A DNA stretch of 54,647 nucleotides, taken from NCBI GenBank assembly GCA_002476625.1, contig DLLC01000030.1:12860-67506 (forward strand), written 5' to 3'. Position numbers and translations under genes: made by a program. The stretch comes from Porphyromonadaceae bacterium UBA7572 (GTDB lineage Bacteria > Bacteroidota > Bacteroidia > Bacteroidales > Muribaculaceae). The notes beneath the pieces were generated by a model. It saw only the letters and a program-made list of their open reading frames with translations. It searched no databases and was not told the DNA's origin. Shown piece after piece: positions 15,183 through 23,970 of the stretch. The number at the start of each line of letters is the position of its first letter. The stretch's first letter is position 1.

Positions 15183-16997
15183 TTAGAACACAAGTCCAAT
15201 GCCGCCCATGATGGTGAGTTTCTGTGCCCCTAAAGAGTAGAGCACGTCCCACTGCTTGTTGAGCAGGTTGGAGGCCTTCACCCACAGGGTGAGGTACTTG
15301 TCGAAGCGGTAGCTTGCGCCAGCGTGCAGGTTCATCACATCATTCATATTGATGATGTGGAACACGGGCGCGCCCTCTGTGCTCTCTGCCACCTCGTTCT
15401 CCACGGAGTGACGCTTTCCGCGGTATTCAAAGCCGGCGCCTATGGTGAATCCTTTAAAGAGGAAAAGATTCAGGTCGGCGCTCGCCACCATCTTTGCGCG
15501 GTCGAGCCCGAGCATATAGCCTTTGTAGCTTTTGCCATATTCAAATTTGTCGTCTTGTGGAGCGTAGGTGAAGGCGAGTTTCACCTCGGCTGCAGATCGC
15601 AGCTTCATGTTCAGCGTCGCGCCCGCTTTCCAGCCCTTGCTGTCGCAGTTGAGAAGTTGTGTGCCTGCACCCCATGCGTTTGCCACGCTCTCCAGATTGT
15701 CCTTGAAGATTCCGTAGCCAAAAAATGCCTTAGCGGTGACACCGCTGAAAGGCCCGATCTTGAAGCCGGCTTCTGCGTCGATGGGAATAAAGGTGTTGCC
15801 GTAGCGGCCATTGGGGTCGAGGTAGCGGTTGATGGCGGCCATGCGGCTGAGCGTGTTGAGCCGCTTTCCGCCCTCGGCATTGGCATAGAGCGATACGCCC
15901 GGGGTGAACTCATAAGCGAGCTGCACATTGGGGGCGAGGCGGAATGCGGTGCCGTCGCTGAACGAGAGGTTCACATTCACGCCAAGGCGTGCCAGCAGAT
16001 TTTGTCCGAAATAGGTGTAGAATGGCGAGAGGGTGACCATTGTGGCGCCGTCGGAAATCTTGTCGAAGGCGTGGTTGGCCATTGTGTTGATTTCGTGGTG
16101 GGATCGGTTGAGCACGTCGATTGTAGCATCCAGTCCCACGCTTGAACTTGCCTCGATGCCGTATTTCATGCCGAGAGTGGCCTGGAAATGATGCTCCTTT
16201 GCACCTTTCATCCCATTGTAGTAGAAAGGATCGATATAGTGAGCGAGGCCATTGCTCATGAATCCATTGCCGTAGCCGGCATAGTTGTAGGCAGCCCCCA
16301 CTTTATAGGAGATGTCGTGGAATCTCGACACGTTCACCTTGCCATTCCATGCCCCGTGCACAGTCACGTCGAGCAGCGACTGGTCGTGCCCGAACCAGTA
16401 GCTGTTCTTGTCGGAGCTGAAGTTGTCGCCAACGATGTCGTCGGCAGAGAGGCCGTAGTAGTTGAATCGGTCGAAATGCACTTTTGCGCCGAGGCTCAGG
16501 TCGCCACCGGTGGTGGCCTTGGTCATGTCTAAGCCTATTGTGTTGTCGCAGAATTTCTGCTTGGCAGAGCTGAGAGGACTGCTGTTGCGGCCCGTCCAGG
16601 TGCTGTTGTGCTGCGCCCATGCGTCGAGTTTGAGCGTCTCGTTGTCCACAAGGCGGTAGCCTGCGCTGCCCACGAAATTGAGCTGAGTGCCGGCTCCGGC
16701 GTCGAAGTAGCCACGCTGGCTGCTGAAGCGGTGGCTTGTGCGGTAGCCGTAGGGCAGCATCGTGGGAATTTCCACGCTCACGGCGGTGGGCTCGGCCCAG
16801 TCGGTGAAGTTGATTTCCGACTTTTCGTTGCCTTTCACGGGCTTCAGCACGCGCGGAAGCGCGCTCTTCTTGGTAGCTTTCTTCACCACCGGCACAAAGT
16901 CCTTGGGGAGGGTGATTTCTTTTTGCAGATTGTCTTGTGCCAGTCCAGCCATGGCTGTGAGGGTGGCGGCAAGTATGCTCACATATATTTTTTTCAT
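15183..16997 (-). CDS. Outer-membrane beta-barrel protein, TonB-receptor-like, partner of the TPR gene
   Basis: 604 residues with a signal peptide (MKKIYVSILAATLTAMAGLA). A short periplasmic part has the block LQKEITLPKDFVPVVKKATK followed by SALP, typical of this Bacteroidetes family. The rest is alternating beta-strand sequence ending in the outer-membrane signature GGIGLVF with terminal Phe. There is no plug domain, so it is not a full TonB-dependent transporter despite similarity of the barrel. It begins 66 bp after the large TPR gene on the same strand. The pair probably works together at the outer membrane; ligand and role are unknown. Confidence 0.75.
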   Translation of the reverse strand: MKKIYVSILAATLTAMAGLAQDNLQKEITLPKDFVPVVKKATKKSALPRVLKPVKGNEKSEINFTDWAEPTAVSVEIPTMLPYGYRTSHRFSSQRGYFDAGAGTQLNFVGSAGYRLVDNETLKLDAWAQHNSTWTGRNSSPLSSAKQKFCDNTIGLDMTKATTGGDLSLGAKVHFDRFNYYGLSADDIVGDNFSSDKNSYWFGHDQSLLDVTVHGAWNGKVNVSRFHDISYKVGAAYNYAGYGNGFMSNGLAHYIDPFYYNGMKGAKEHHFQATLGMKYGIEASSSVGLDATIDVLNRSHHEINTMANHAFDKISDGATMVTLSPFYTYFGQNLLARLGVNVNLSFSDGTAFRLAPNVQLAYEFTPGVSLYANAEGGKRLNTLSRMAAINRYLDPNGRYGNTFIPIDAEAGFKIGPFSGVTAKAFFGYGIFKDNLESVANAWGAGTQLLNCDSKGWKAGATLNMKLRSAAEVKLAFTYAPQDDKFEYGKSYKGYMLGLDRAKMVASADLNLFLFKGFTIGAGFEYRGKRHSVENEVAESTEGAPVFHIINMNDVMNLHAGASYRFDKYLTLWVKASNLLNKQWDVLYSLGAQKLTIMGGIGLVF

Positions 16998-17062
16998 AAT
17001 GCTCTGTATATCTCTACTTGTGAATATTGTAGTGCAATAGTGGTATTTCTCTCCACTACGTC

Positions 17063-20000
17063 TTATTTCTTCTTTTTCGACTTGCCCACCACTTTTGTCA
17101 CCACTTTTGGCTTGTTGAGCGATTTGAGGCGTGAGTCAATGTCGCTGAAAATGTCTTTCTCCTTGCCTGGATAGTTGTTTTTGAGACTTTCGAGGTACTC
17201 GCGTGCGGCGCTGGGCTTGCCTTCCTTCACGAGCACGTCGCTCAGTAGGATGTAGGCGCGTCCTATCCAGTAGGTCTGTGGCGTGCCGGAGTCGAGCAAT
17301 GCGTCGATGCGGTCTTCGGCGCCCTTATAGTTGCCGCGTTCCATTTCCAGGCGTGCCAGCTCGTAGGCGGCGCGTGCGCCTTGCTCGGTGTTCATGTCGG
17401 CAGAGAGCGCTTTCAAGTCGGTTTCGGCAGTGTCGAAGTCCTTTTTGCCAATGTATGCCACGGCGCGTCCGAGTTTCACTTCGTTCACTTCACTGGCGGT
17501 GAGCGAAGTGTTTTGCAGCAAGTCGCCGGCAGTGGCAATCACGTCGTCGTAGCGCTTGATGTCGGTGGCGGCGCGCATCAGTCCCATTTGAGCCACCACT
17601 TTGCTGTCGTTGTCTTTGGTGCGGCTGATGATTTGCTCATACACCTTGATGGCCTCGTCTTGCTTGCCTTGGCGCACCAGAATGTCGCTCTTCATCACTA
17701 AGGCGTCTTCAGCCCAGATAGCGTCTTCTCCATAGGTGAGCGCTTCGTTGATTTGTGCGTAGGCCTGTGTGAGGTTGCCTTTTTCGTAGTGGTAGCGGCC
17801 AATATAGTATTTAGCGGATGCCACATAGGCGCCAGTGGGATAGTCTTGCAGATACTTCTCCATTTTCACGATGCTTGGGTGTGTGGCAGTGGCGGCCTTC
17901 TCCGCGGCCTCGAAGGTAAGGCGGTCAATATCGCTCACCTCCAGTTTTGGCGCATTTGGCACGGTCTGTATGAATTCCACATATTTGTTGAGCTCGTCAC
18001 GCTCGGCATATATCGACTTGAGCTCATCGGCGGCAGCCTTGGCCTCCTCGCTGGTGGGCGCATCTTTGATAACGCTCTTGTAGGTGGCGATAGCCTGTTC
18101 GGCATTGCCAAGGTTTTTCTGTATCAAAGCCAAGTGCAGCATACCTTGGCGTGCCTCGGCGTGCTTGGGGAATTTCTCGCCAAGCGCCTTGTATTGTGCG
18201 GTAGCTTCCTTGATTTTACCCATATCCTCATATGAACGTGCTATTTCGAGCATAGCGGTAGGCACCTTGGTGCTTTCCGGATATTTGGCAATCAGGTCGG
18301 TCATCTGCTTGATTTTGCTTGGATAGTCCTTCATCAGCCCTGCCATCATAGCCTTGTCGAACATCGACCCGTCGGCGTCGCCAGTGGTGTTCTCGATGGC
18401 CTTTTCGTATTGCCGCTCAGCGTTTTTGAAGTCGCCGGCGTAGTAGTAGGTGTCGGCGATGCGGTCGTAGGTGTCGCTGGTGAGGGTGGAGTCGAGCGTT
18501 CCCGACTCAAGAGCGAGCTCGAAATTCTTCCGTGCCTCCTCAAAGTTTTTTTGCTGGTATTGCGCGTAGCCGAGGTTGTAGAGCGCCTTGCCATAGTTGG
18601 CGTCGGTCTTGTCGGCCGACTTCACATACTCTTTCAGGTTGGTCACGGTGCTCTCGTAGTCACCGCCTATGTATTGTGTCTCGGCGAGCCACAGGCGGCT
18701 CTCGTTCAGGATTTTCTTGTCGTAGTTGCCCACTTTTATGGCTTTCTTCAGATAAGAGGCGGCCTCTTTGCGGTAGCCTTTCTGCATGGCTTGCACACCG
18801 AGGTTGTAGAGCACATTCTGCTTAGCCTTCAGGATGGTGGGGCTGGGCTTCTTGATGTTCTCAATGCTGGTGAGCGCGCGCTCATAGTTGTTTGTGGTGT
18901 AATAGGCGTGCACCAGGTGCTTCTCCACAGCTTCCTTGTACTTCGACATGGGGAAGTCGTTGAGGAACGTCTCGAAAAGCTCAATGTCGTTACCGAATGG
19001 GGTGGTGCTGCCCTTGCTTTGGCACACCGCATAGTTGTAGAAGGCGTTTTCTTTCACCTCCTTGTCGAAGTCCATGCCGGCCGCCTTCTCAAACGCAAGA
19101 GCGGCGAGCTTGTTCTCGCCCATTTTCAGGTGGCTCTGTCCCTCATAAAGATAGGCGCTCTGTGCCAGGTCGTCGCCACCGGTGGGCGCGGCAGAAGTAA
19201 CTTGGGAGAGGTGCTCCACGGCGCTGGCATACTGGGCAGCGTCGTAGTCCATCACGCCAAGTGCGTAGGCTGCCGAGCGCATCACGGGGTCTTGCGTGGT
19301 GCTCACATATTGGTTGAGGTGCGTGCGCGCCTTGGTGGCATTGCCCTTGTGGTAGTAGCTTTCGCCCACCAGACGGTGGATTTCGGGTGCGAAATACTCG
19401 TTCACCTCGTCGCTCAGCAGGGTTTCACCCATGGCTATCACGCGGTCGTAGTCCTTGTGGTTGAAATCGATTTGGCACATGTAGTACTGGCTCTGGTAGC
19501 CCAGCTCGCCGGCGCGGTCAATGTCGGTGAACTTGGCGTAGGCGGCGTCGTAGTGCTTGCCAGCGTAGTCGATGTATGCGTTGTAGAAGCGCGTGGCATT
19601 GTCGTAGCGCTTGGTTCCTTTCAGCGTGTCGTAGAGGTAGCGCGCCTCGGCGTATTGCTCCAGTTGCAGGTTGCAGTATGCCATGCGGTAGATGAGGTCT
19701 TCGTTGAGGTCGCCGTCGAGCGCTCGCTCGCGCACCTGGCTGTAGGCCGTGAGCGCATCGCCGTAGTCGCCATGGTAGAAGTGCAGGTTGCCAATGCGCA
19801 TCAGCACATCAGGCATCAGCACTGATGTGGGGTATTGGCTGGTGAAAGCGCGCAGCGAGGCCAGTGCGCCCGCCTCATCGCGCTCAAGCTGGCTCAAGGC
19901 CATATAGTAGTCGGCCTGTTCGCGCAGGGTGGCGCTTGCTGGCAGTTCCTTCACGCGCTTCATCTGGTCGATGGCGCCAGTGTAGTTGTGGCTCTCATAC

Positions 20001-20119
20001 ATGAGTTTGCCACGCTCGAAGTAGCCTTGTGCGTCGCTGCCCGTGAGCAGCGTCTGTGCTCCCATCAGAGCAGGAACAGCAATGCTGGTAGAAAGTACCA
20101 CTGTTTTCAGTTTCATCAT
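17063..20119 (-). CDS. Large tetratricopeptide-repeat periplasmic protein
   Basis: 1018 residues from MMKLKTVVLSTS; a reading from 20143 would add 8 residues ahead of the signal peptide and is less likely. After the signal peptide (cleavage near MGAQTLL) almost the whole protein is TPR-like helix pairs, for example YFERGKLMYESHNYTGAIDQ, YNLGYAQYQQKNFEEARKNF and YELARLEMERGNYKGAEDRI. It ends in a basic tail (KVVTKVVGKSKKKK). The repeats resemble YbgF/Tol-type TPRs and should act as a protein-binding scaffold. It is the first gene of a two-gene operon with the outer-membrane barrel at 15183, which suggests an envelope complex. Confidence 0.85.
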   Translation of the reverse strand: MMKLKTVVLSTSIAVPALMGAQTLLTGSDAQGYFERGKLMYESHNYTGAIDQMKRVKELPASATLREQADYYMALSQLERDEAGALASLRAFTSQYPTSVLMPDVLMRIGNLHFYHGDYGDALTAYSQVRERALDGDLNEDLIYRMAYCNLQLEQYAEARYLYDTLKGTKRYDNATRFYNAYIDYAGKHYDAAYAKFTDIDRAGELGYQSQYYMCQIDFNHKDYDRVIAMGETLLSDEVNEYFAPEIHRLVGESYYHKGNATKARTHLNQYVSTTQDPVMRSAAYALGVMDYDAAQYASAVEHLSQVTSAAPTGGDDLAQSAYLYEGQSHLKMGENKLAALAFEKAAGMDFDKEVKENAFYNYAVCQSKGSTTPFGNDIELFETFLNDFPMSKYKEAVEKHLVHAYYTTNNYERALTSIENIKKPSPTILKAKQNVLYNLGVQAMQKGYRKEAASYLKKAIKVGNYDKKILNESRLWLAETQYIGGDYESTVTNLKEYVKSADKTDANYGKALYNLGYAQYQQKNFEEARKNFELALESGTLDSTLTSDTYDRIADTYYYAGDFKNAERQYEKAIENTTGDADGSMFDKAMMAGLMKDYPSKIKQMTDLIAKYPESTKVPTAMLEIARSYEDMGKIKEATAQYKALGEKFPKHAEARQGMLHLALIQKNLGNAEQAIATYKSVIKDAPTSEEAKAAADELKSIYAERDELNKYVEFIQTVPNAPKLEVSDIDRLTFEAAEKAATATHPSIVKMEKYLQDYPTGAYVASAKYYIGRYHYEKGNLTQAYAQINEALTYGEDAIWAEDALVMKSDILVRQGKQDEAIKVYEQIISRTKDNDSKVVAQMGLMRAATDIKRYDDVIATAGDLLQNTSLTASEVNEVKLGRAVAYIGKKDFDTAETDLKALSADMNTEQGARAAYELARLEMERGNYKGAEDRIDALLDSGTPQTYWIGRAYILLSDVLVKEGKPSAAREYLESLKNNYPGKEKDIFSDIDSRLKSLNKPKVVTKVVGKSKKKK

Positions 20120-20209
20120 GCTTTGTATGTTTAAATCCCGCAATTCTCCTGCGGATAACCGCCGCGGCGTTTTGCGGACATAATATTATTCAATAACTAT
20201 ACAATAATG

Positions 20210-20239
20210 CAAATTTAGTTATTATTCCCAAATTTCAAC
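20210..20239 (-). promoter_or_regulatory. Likely promoter of the TPR/barrel operon
   Basis: The minus strand reads GTTG (20236-20239), 18 bp, then TAAATTTG (20210-20217). The -7 box is perfect and the -33 box partial. The leader is about 85 nt. Confidence 0.5.
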
Positions 20240-20334
20240 TATTTGCCCTGTGCTTTTCTTTGCTTGTGCGGGCGTTTTTTTTGACGCGGGCTTTTTCGGG
20301 TGGCTGGGTTGAGGGTGAGTTATGGGAAATGTGT

Positions 20335-20342
20335 TATCTTTG
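20335..20342 (+). promoter_or_regulatory. -7 element 7 nt before the helicase gene
   Basis: TATCTTTG ends 7 nt before the ATG at 20350. The expected transcription start is within about 3 nt of the start codon. A TTGA at 20309-20312 is a poor -33 match. Confidence 0.55.
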
Positions 20343-20349
20343 CAGAGGA

Positions 20350-22554
20350 ATGACAAATCAACTGCTTAAACATCTTAACGACAGACAGCGGCAGGCTGTG
20401 CAGACCACGGAAGGCCGTGTGCGCATCATAGCCGGCGCCGGATCAGGCAAGACGCGGGTGATAGCCCACCGCTACGCCTATTTGGTGAACGTGCTGGGGG
20501 TGGACCCCGGCAACATTCTGTGTATGACTTTCACCAACAAGGCCGCGCAGGAAATGAAGCACCGCATTGCCCGACTTGTGGGCGGAGGCTATGTGAACGA
20601 CTATGTGTGCACCATACATGGCTTCTGCGTGAAATTCCTGCGCAAGGAAATCTATCGACTTGGCTATCCCAAGACCTTCACTATTCTTGACGATGACGAC
20701 AAAAAGGCGATGGTGAAACGAGTGATGGAAGCCATGGGCATCGACCGCAAGCTGTCCACCGTGAAAAAGCACCTTGCGGTGGTGAGCGTCACCAAGGGAA
20801 AGATGCGCACCGGCTATGTGGACAAATATATGCTTCCTGGAGCGGCTGACGCCAAGCCTGGGGCAGGGCTGCAATTTTTCCACAATTACCTGAAAGAGCA
20901 GCTGCGTCTGCTGGCGGTGGATTTCGACGACTTGATATACTTCACGCTGTATATCCTTGAGCATTTTCCCGATGTGCGAGAAAAGTGGCAGGCGGATATC
21001 AACTATCTTCAAATCGACGAGGTGCAGGACTGCGATGCCGACGAGTGGCAGCTCTTCACCATCTTGAGTGGCGGACTGGGCAACCTTTGCGTGGTGGGCG
21101 ACCCCGACCAGGCCATTTACGAGTGGCGTGGATCCTGTCCGCAGCTGTTTGTGGATTTTAAGGCCGACACCGACATTGTGCTCGACCAGAATTACCGCTC
21201 CACCCCCGACATTCTTGATGTGGCAAACGCCATCATCGGCCATAACCGCAACCGTGTGCCCAAAAGCCTCTTCACCGAGCGCCCACATGCCGTGAAGGTG
21301 GTGCATTACCATGCCGATAGCGAAGCCAAGGAGTGCGAATGGATTGCCAACACCATTGCCCGCGCAGTTGAGAAAGGAAAAGGAAAGTATGGCGAGATTG
21401 CCATCTTGTTTCGCGCCGCCTACTTGTCGCGCGGCGTGGAGCAGGAGTTGATAAAAAAGGGGATTCCCTATGTGATGTGGGGCGGTATTCGCTTTTTTGA
21501 GCGGAAGGAAATCAAGGACGCGCTGTCGTATCTGCGCCTTGTGGCCAACCTTGACGATGATTTGGCTTTTATGCGCGTGTGCAACGTGCCATCGCGCAAG
21601 TTTGGCAAAAAGACGCTCGACTGGCTCACTGCCCATGCGCACCACGATGGTGAACATCTTTTTGCCACACTTGTGGAATACATTTCCGAACCCGAATTGA
21701 CTCGCACCCGCATGTCTGAGTTTGTGAAGCTGATATCCGATGGCCGCTCACTGATAGAAAAGGGCTGCGGCATAGGAAGCACGCTCGACCAGATGCTCAC
21801 CAAGAGCGGACTGAAGGAGGAATACCGCAAGGATGAGGACGAGGACCGGCTCGAAAATGTGGTGGAGCTGCTACACAGCATCAAGGAGTATGAGAGTGCC
21901 AACCGCCAGGGCGACGACCCCGTGGAGCTTAACGACTATCTGCAAGACATTGCGCTCTACACCAATGCCGACTACCGCTCATCCGACGATGTCGTGAGGC
22001 TGATGACCATTCACCAGGCGAAGGGCCTGGAATTTCCGTATGTGTTTGTGATGGGGCTGAATGAGGGCATCTTCCCGAGCCACCGCGCCATTCGCGAAAG
22101 GCTGAAGCAGGCCGAGGAAGAGGAGAGGCGGCTGATGTATGTGGCGGTTACACGCGCCGAACGTGAGTTGATTCTCACCGAAAGCGAGGGCTTTAGCGCC
22201 GCCAACCAGTGTGGAAAATACCCGTCGCGTTTTCTGATGGAGATTCCTGAGAAGCTCGTGCAACAGAAAGGACGTTTGCGCCCGCAACTGCTTGTCGATG
22301 CCAAATTCTTGGTGGATAGCCTGAACGATGAGTTGGGTATTGAGGGCGAGCCCCTCGCTCAAAGCCCTGCCGAAGCGCCACAGGCATCACTGCCCGACGA
22401 CAAAATCCAAACCGGTGACGCGGTGGAGCATTCTGTGTTTGGCCGTGGGGTGGTGGAGAATGTGAAGCCAAACGGCAGCCTTGAAGTGAAATTCGCAAGT
22501 GGTGTGCGCACCCTGCTTCCTCGCGTGCTCACCAAACTCTGCCCGGACCGATAG
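20350..22554 (+). CDS. pcrA: UvrD/PcrA-type superfamily 1 DNA helicase
   Basis: 734 residues from MTNQLLKHLNDRQRQAV; a reading from 20260 would include the promoter element at 20335. All SF1A motifs are present: Q motif LNDRQRQAV, Walker A AGAGSGKT (28-35), motif Ia MTFTNKAAQEM, motif II IDEVQD, motif III GDPDQAIYEWRG, motif IV LDQNYRST, motif V TIHQAKGLEFPYVFV, and motif VI LMYVAVTRAE. The C-terminus has a Tudor-like tail (DAVEHSVFGRGVVENV...), which in PcrA/UvrD contacts RNA polymerase. It acts as a 3'-5' helicase in repair and in removing proteins from DNA. Its 3' end overlaps the convergent MATE gene by 26 bp. Confidence 0.95.
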   Translation: MTNQLLKHLNDRQRQAVQTTEGRVRIIAGAGSGKTRVIAHRYAYLVNVLGVDPGNILCMTFTNKAAQEMKHRIARLVGGGYVNDYVCTIHGFCVKFLRKEIYRLGYPKTFTILDDDDKKAMVKRVMEAMGIDRKLSTVKKHLAVVSVTKGKMRTGYVDKYMLPGAADAKPGAGLQFFHNYLKEQLRLLAVDFDDLIYFTLYILEHFPDVREKWQADINYLQIDEVQDCDADEWQLFTILSGGLGNLCVVGDPDQAIYEWRGSCPQLFVDFKADTDIVLDQNYRSTPDILDVANAIIGHNRNRVPKSLFTERPHAVKVVHYHADSEAKECEWIANTIARAVEKGKGKYGEIAILFRAAYLSRGVEQELIKKGIPYVMWGGIRFFERKEIKDALSYLRLVANLDDDLAFMRVCNVPSRKFGKKTLDWLTAHAHHDGEHLFATLVEYISEPELTRTRMSEFVKLISDGRSLIEKGCGIGSTLDQMLTKSGLKEEYRKDEDEDRLENVVELLHSIKEYESANRQGDDPVELNDYLQDIALYTNADYRSSDDVVRLMTIHQAKGLEFPYVFVMGLNEGIFPSHRAIRERLKQAEEEERRLMYVAVTRAERELILTESEGFSAANQCGKYPSRFLMEIPEKLVQQKGRLRPQLLVDAKFLVDSLNDELGIEGEPLAQSPAEAPQASLPDDKIQTGDAVEHSVFGRGVVENVKPNGSLEVKFASGVRTLLPRVLTKLCPDR

Positions 22555-23878
22555 CTTTCCGGAAATTACGCAGAAAGAGAATGCCGGCACTGAGAAGCGC
22601 CACAAAGAAGGCGAGGTAAATGCCAAGCAGCCCCAGGTGCTGTGGCAGTCCAAGCACGAAAATCAAAGGCAGTCCGAGCACCACATAGGCAAGGAAGGCA
22701 CAGTTCATCATGGGCTTCACTTGCCCTATGCCACGCAGTGCACTTGCAAAAGCTATCTGGGTGGCATCGCCTAACTGATATAGCACCAAGGCCCACAGCA
22801 GCCCCGTGGCAATGGCTGCTACTGCAGCATCGCGTGTGAACAGCCCGATGATATGGTTTCCCCAAGTCACAAACACGGTGCATGCCAGTGCTGTGCACAC
22901 CAGCGTGAGCATATAGCCAGCGTGGGCGGTGCGGCGCACGCCATCCACGTCGCCCACGCCTTTATAGTGGGCAATCTTGATGGCCATTCCTGCGCCGAAG
23001 GCGTAGTACACCATAAAGCCGATGCTGCCGAAGATTACTAAAATCTGATAAGCCGCCATAGAGTTGGTGCCAAGCCACCCCACCACAATTCCTGCAAGGG
23101 TGAAAATGCCCGTCTCCATTCCTAACTGCATCGACACCGGCATCGACTTTGCCGCCACCTCTCTCACTTGCGCCACTTTCACGCGCGCTTTCGCGAACCC
23201 CTCGCAATAGGGGCGGTAACGGGCAGAAAGCAGAATCACGCCAAGGTAGGCCACGCACATCATCACTCGCGAGCCGAGCGTTGACCACCCTGCGCCCATC
23301 AATCCCAGTTCTGGAGCGCCGAATTTGCCGTAGATGAGCAGATAGTTGCCTGCGATGTTCGCCACGTTGCCTATGGTGAAAATCCACATGCCGAGCTTGG
23401 TGTGGCCTGTGGCATCGGTGAACTGGCGCATCACGTTGGTGCCCACCACGGGCACTAATGATGCCAGCACCAAGAGATAGTAGCCACGGATCAGTGGTAG
23501 CAGCTCGGGCGGCTGCCCTATGTGGCCAAGGCAAAAATAGAAAGCCGTCATGCCGCCAAACAGCAGTGCGCCGTAAGCCACGTTGGCGACGGTGGCCATG
23601 CGGAGCATAGCGCCAGCCTCTGTTTTCTCTCCTTTTGAGAACAGCACTCCTATCAGCGGCGTGATGCCATAGGAGAAGCCGAGCGAGAGCATGAGCGCCA
23701 AGTTGAACACATTGCTCACAAACGATGCCGATGCGAGGGCAGGTGTGGAGTAGTGCCCCACCATGATGGTGTCGGCATACCCTGTGATGATGGTGCCTAA
23801 TTGCGCCACCATAATGGGCAGGCTTAGCCGGGTGATGTCGGCGTAATGGCTGCGGTATTTTCTCCAGTAGCTGTTCAT
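22529..23878 (-). CDS. MATE-family multidrug/metabolite exporter
   Basis: 449 residues, about 12 membrane segments in two similar halves. The N-terminus YADITRLSLPIMVAQLGTII, then GYADTIMVGHYSTPALA, is the MATE signature. It exports drugs or metabolites coupled to Na+ or H+; the substrate cannot be predicted. The last 26 bp overlap the convergent helicase gene. The -7 element is 5 nt before the start codon, so the transcript is nearly leaderless. Confidence 0.93.
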   Translation of the reverse strand: MNSYWRKYRSHYADITRLSLPIMVAQLGTIITGYADTIMVGHYSTPALASASFVSNVFNLALMLSLGFSYGITPLIGVLFSKGEKTEAGAMLRMATVANVAYGALLFGGMTAFYFCLGHIGQPPELLPLIRGYYLLVLASLVPVVGTNVMRQFTDATGHTKLGMWIFTIGNVANIAGNYLLIYGKFGAPELGLMGAGWSTLGSRVMMCVAYLGVILLSARYRPYCEGFAKARVKVAQVREVAAKSMPVSMQLGMETGIFTLAGIVVGWLGTNSMAAYQILVIFGSIGFMVYYAFGAGMAIKIAHYKGVGDVDGVRRTAHAGYMLTLVCTALACTVFVTWGNHIIGLFTRDAAVAAIATGLLWALVLYQLGDATQIAFASALRGIGQVKPMMNCAFLAYVVLGLPLIFVLGLPQHLGLLGIYLAFFVALLSAGILFLRNFRKAIGPGRVW

Positions 23879-23883
23879 GGCGG

Positions 23884-23891
23884 CAAAGTTA
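23884..23891 (-). promoter_or_regulatory. -7 element 5 nt before the MATE gene
   Basis: The minus strand reads TAACTTTG and ends 5 nt before the ATG at 23878. No clear -33 box. Confidence 0.55.
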
Positions 23892-23970
23892 CAGCTTTTT
23901 GCCTAAATTCTTGCTTTTTGCCGATGGATTTGGTAATTTTACGCATCAATAAACCAACCAAGTTACACCT

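Noticed and set aside
18410..19825. 471-codon plus-strand open frame opposite the TPR gene
   Set aside because: It is antisense to a clear TPR-repeat gene, has Val/His-rich composition typical of reverse-frame translation in this codon usage, and no promoter.
20443..21657. 404-codon minus-strand frame opposite the helicase
   Set aside because: It lies wholly inside the well-supported helicase gene; its His/Val-rich sequence has no domain features.
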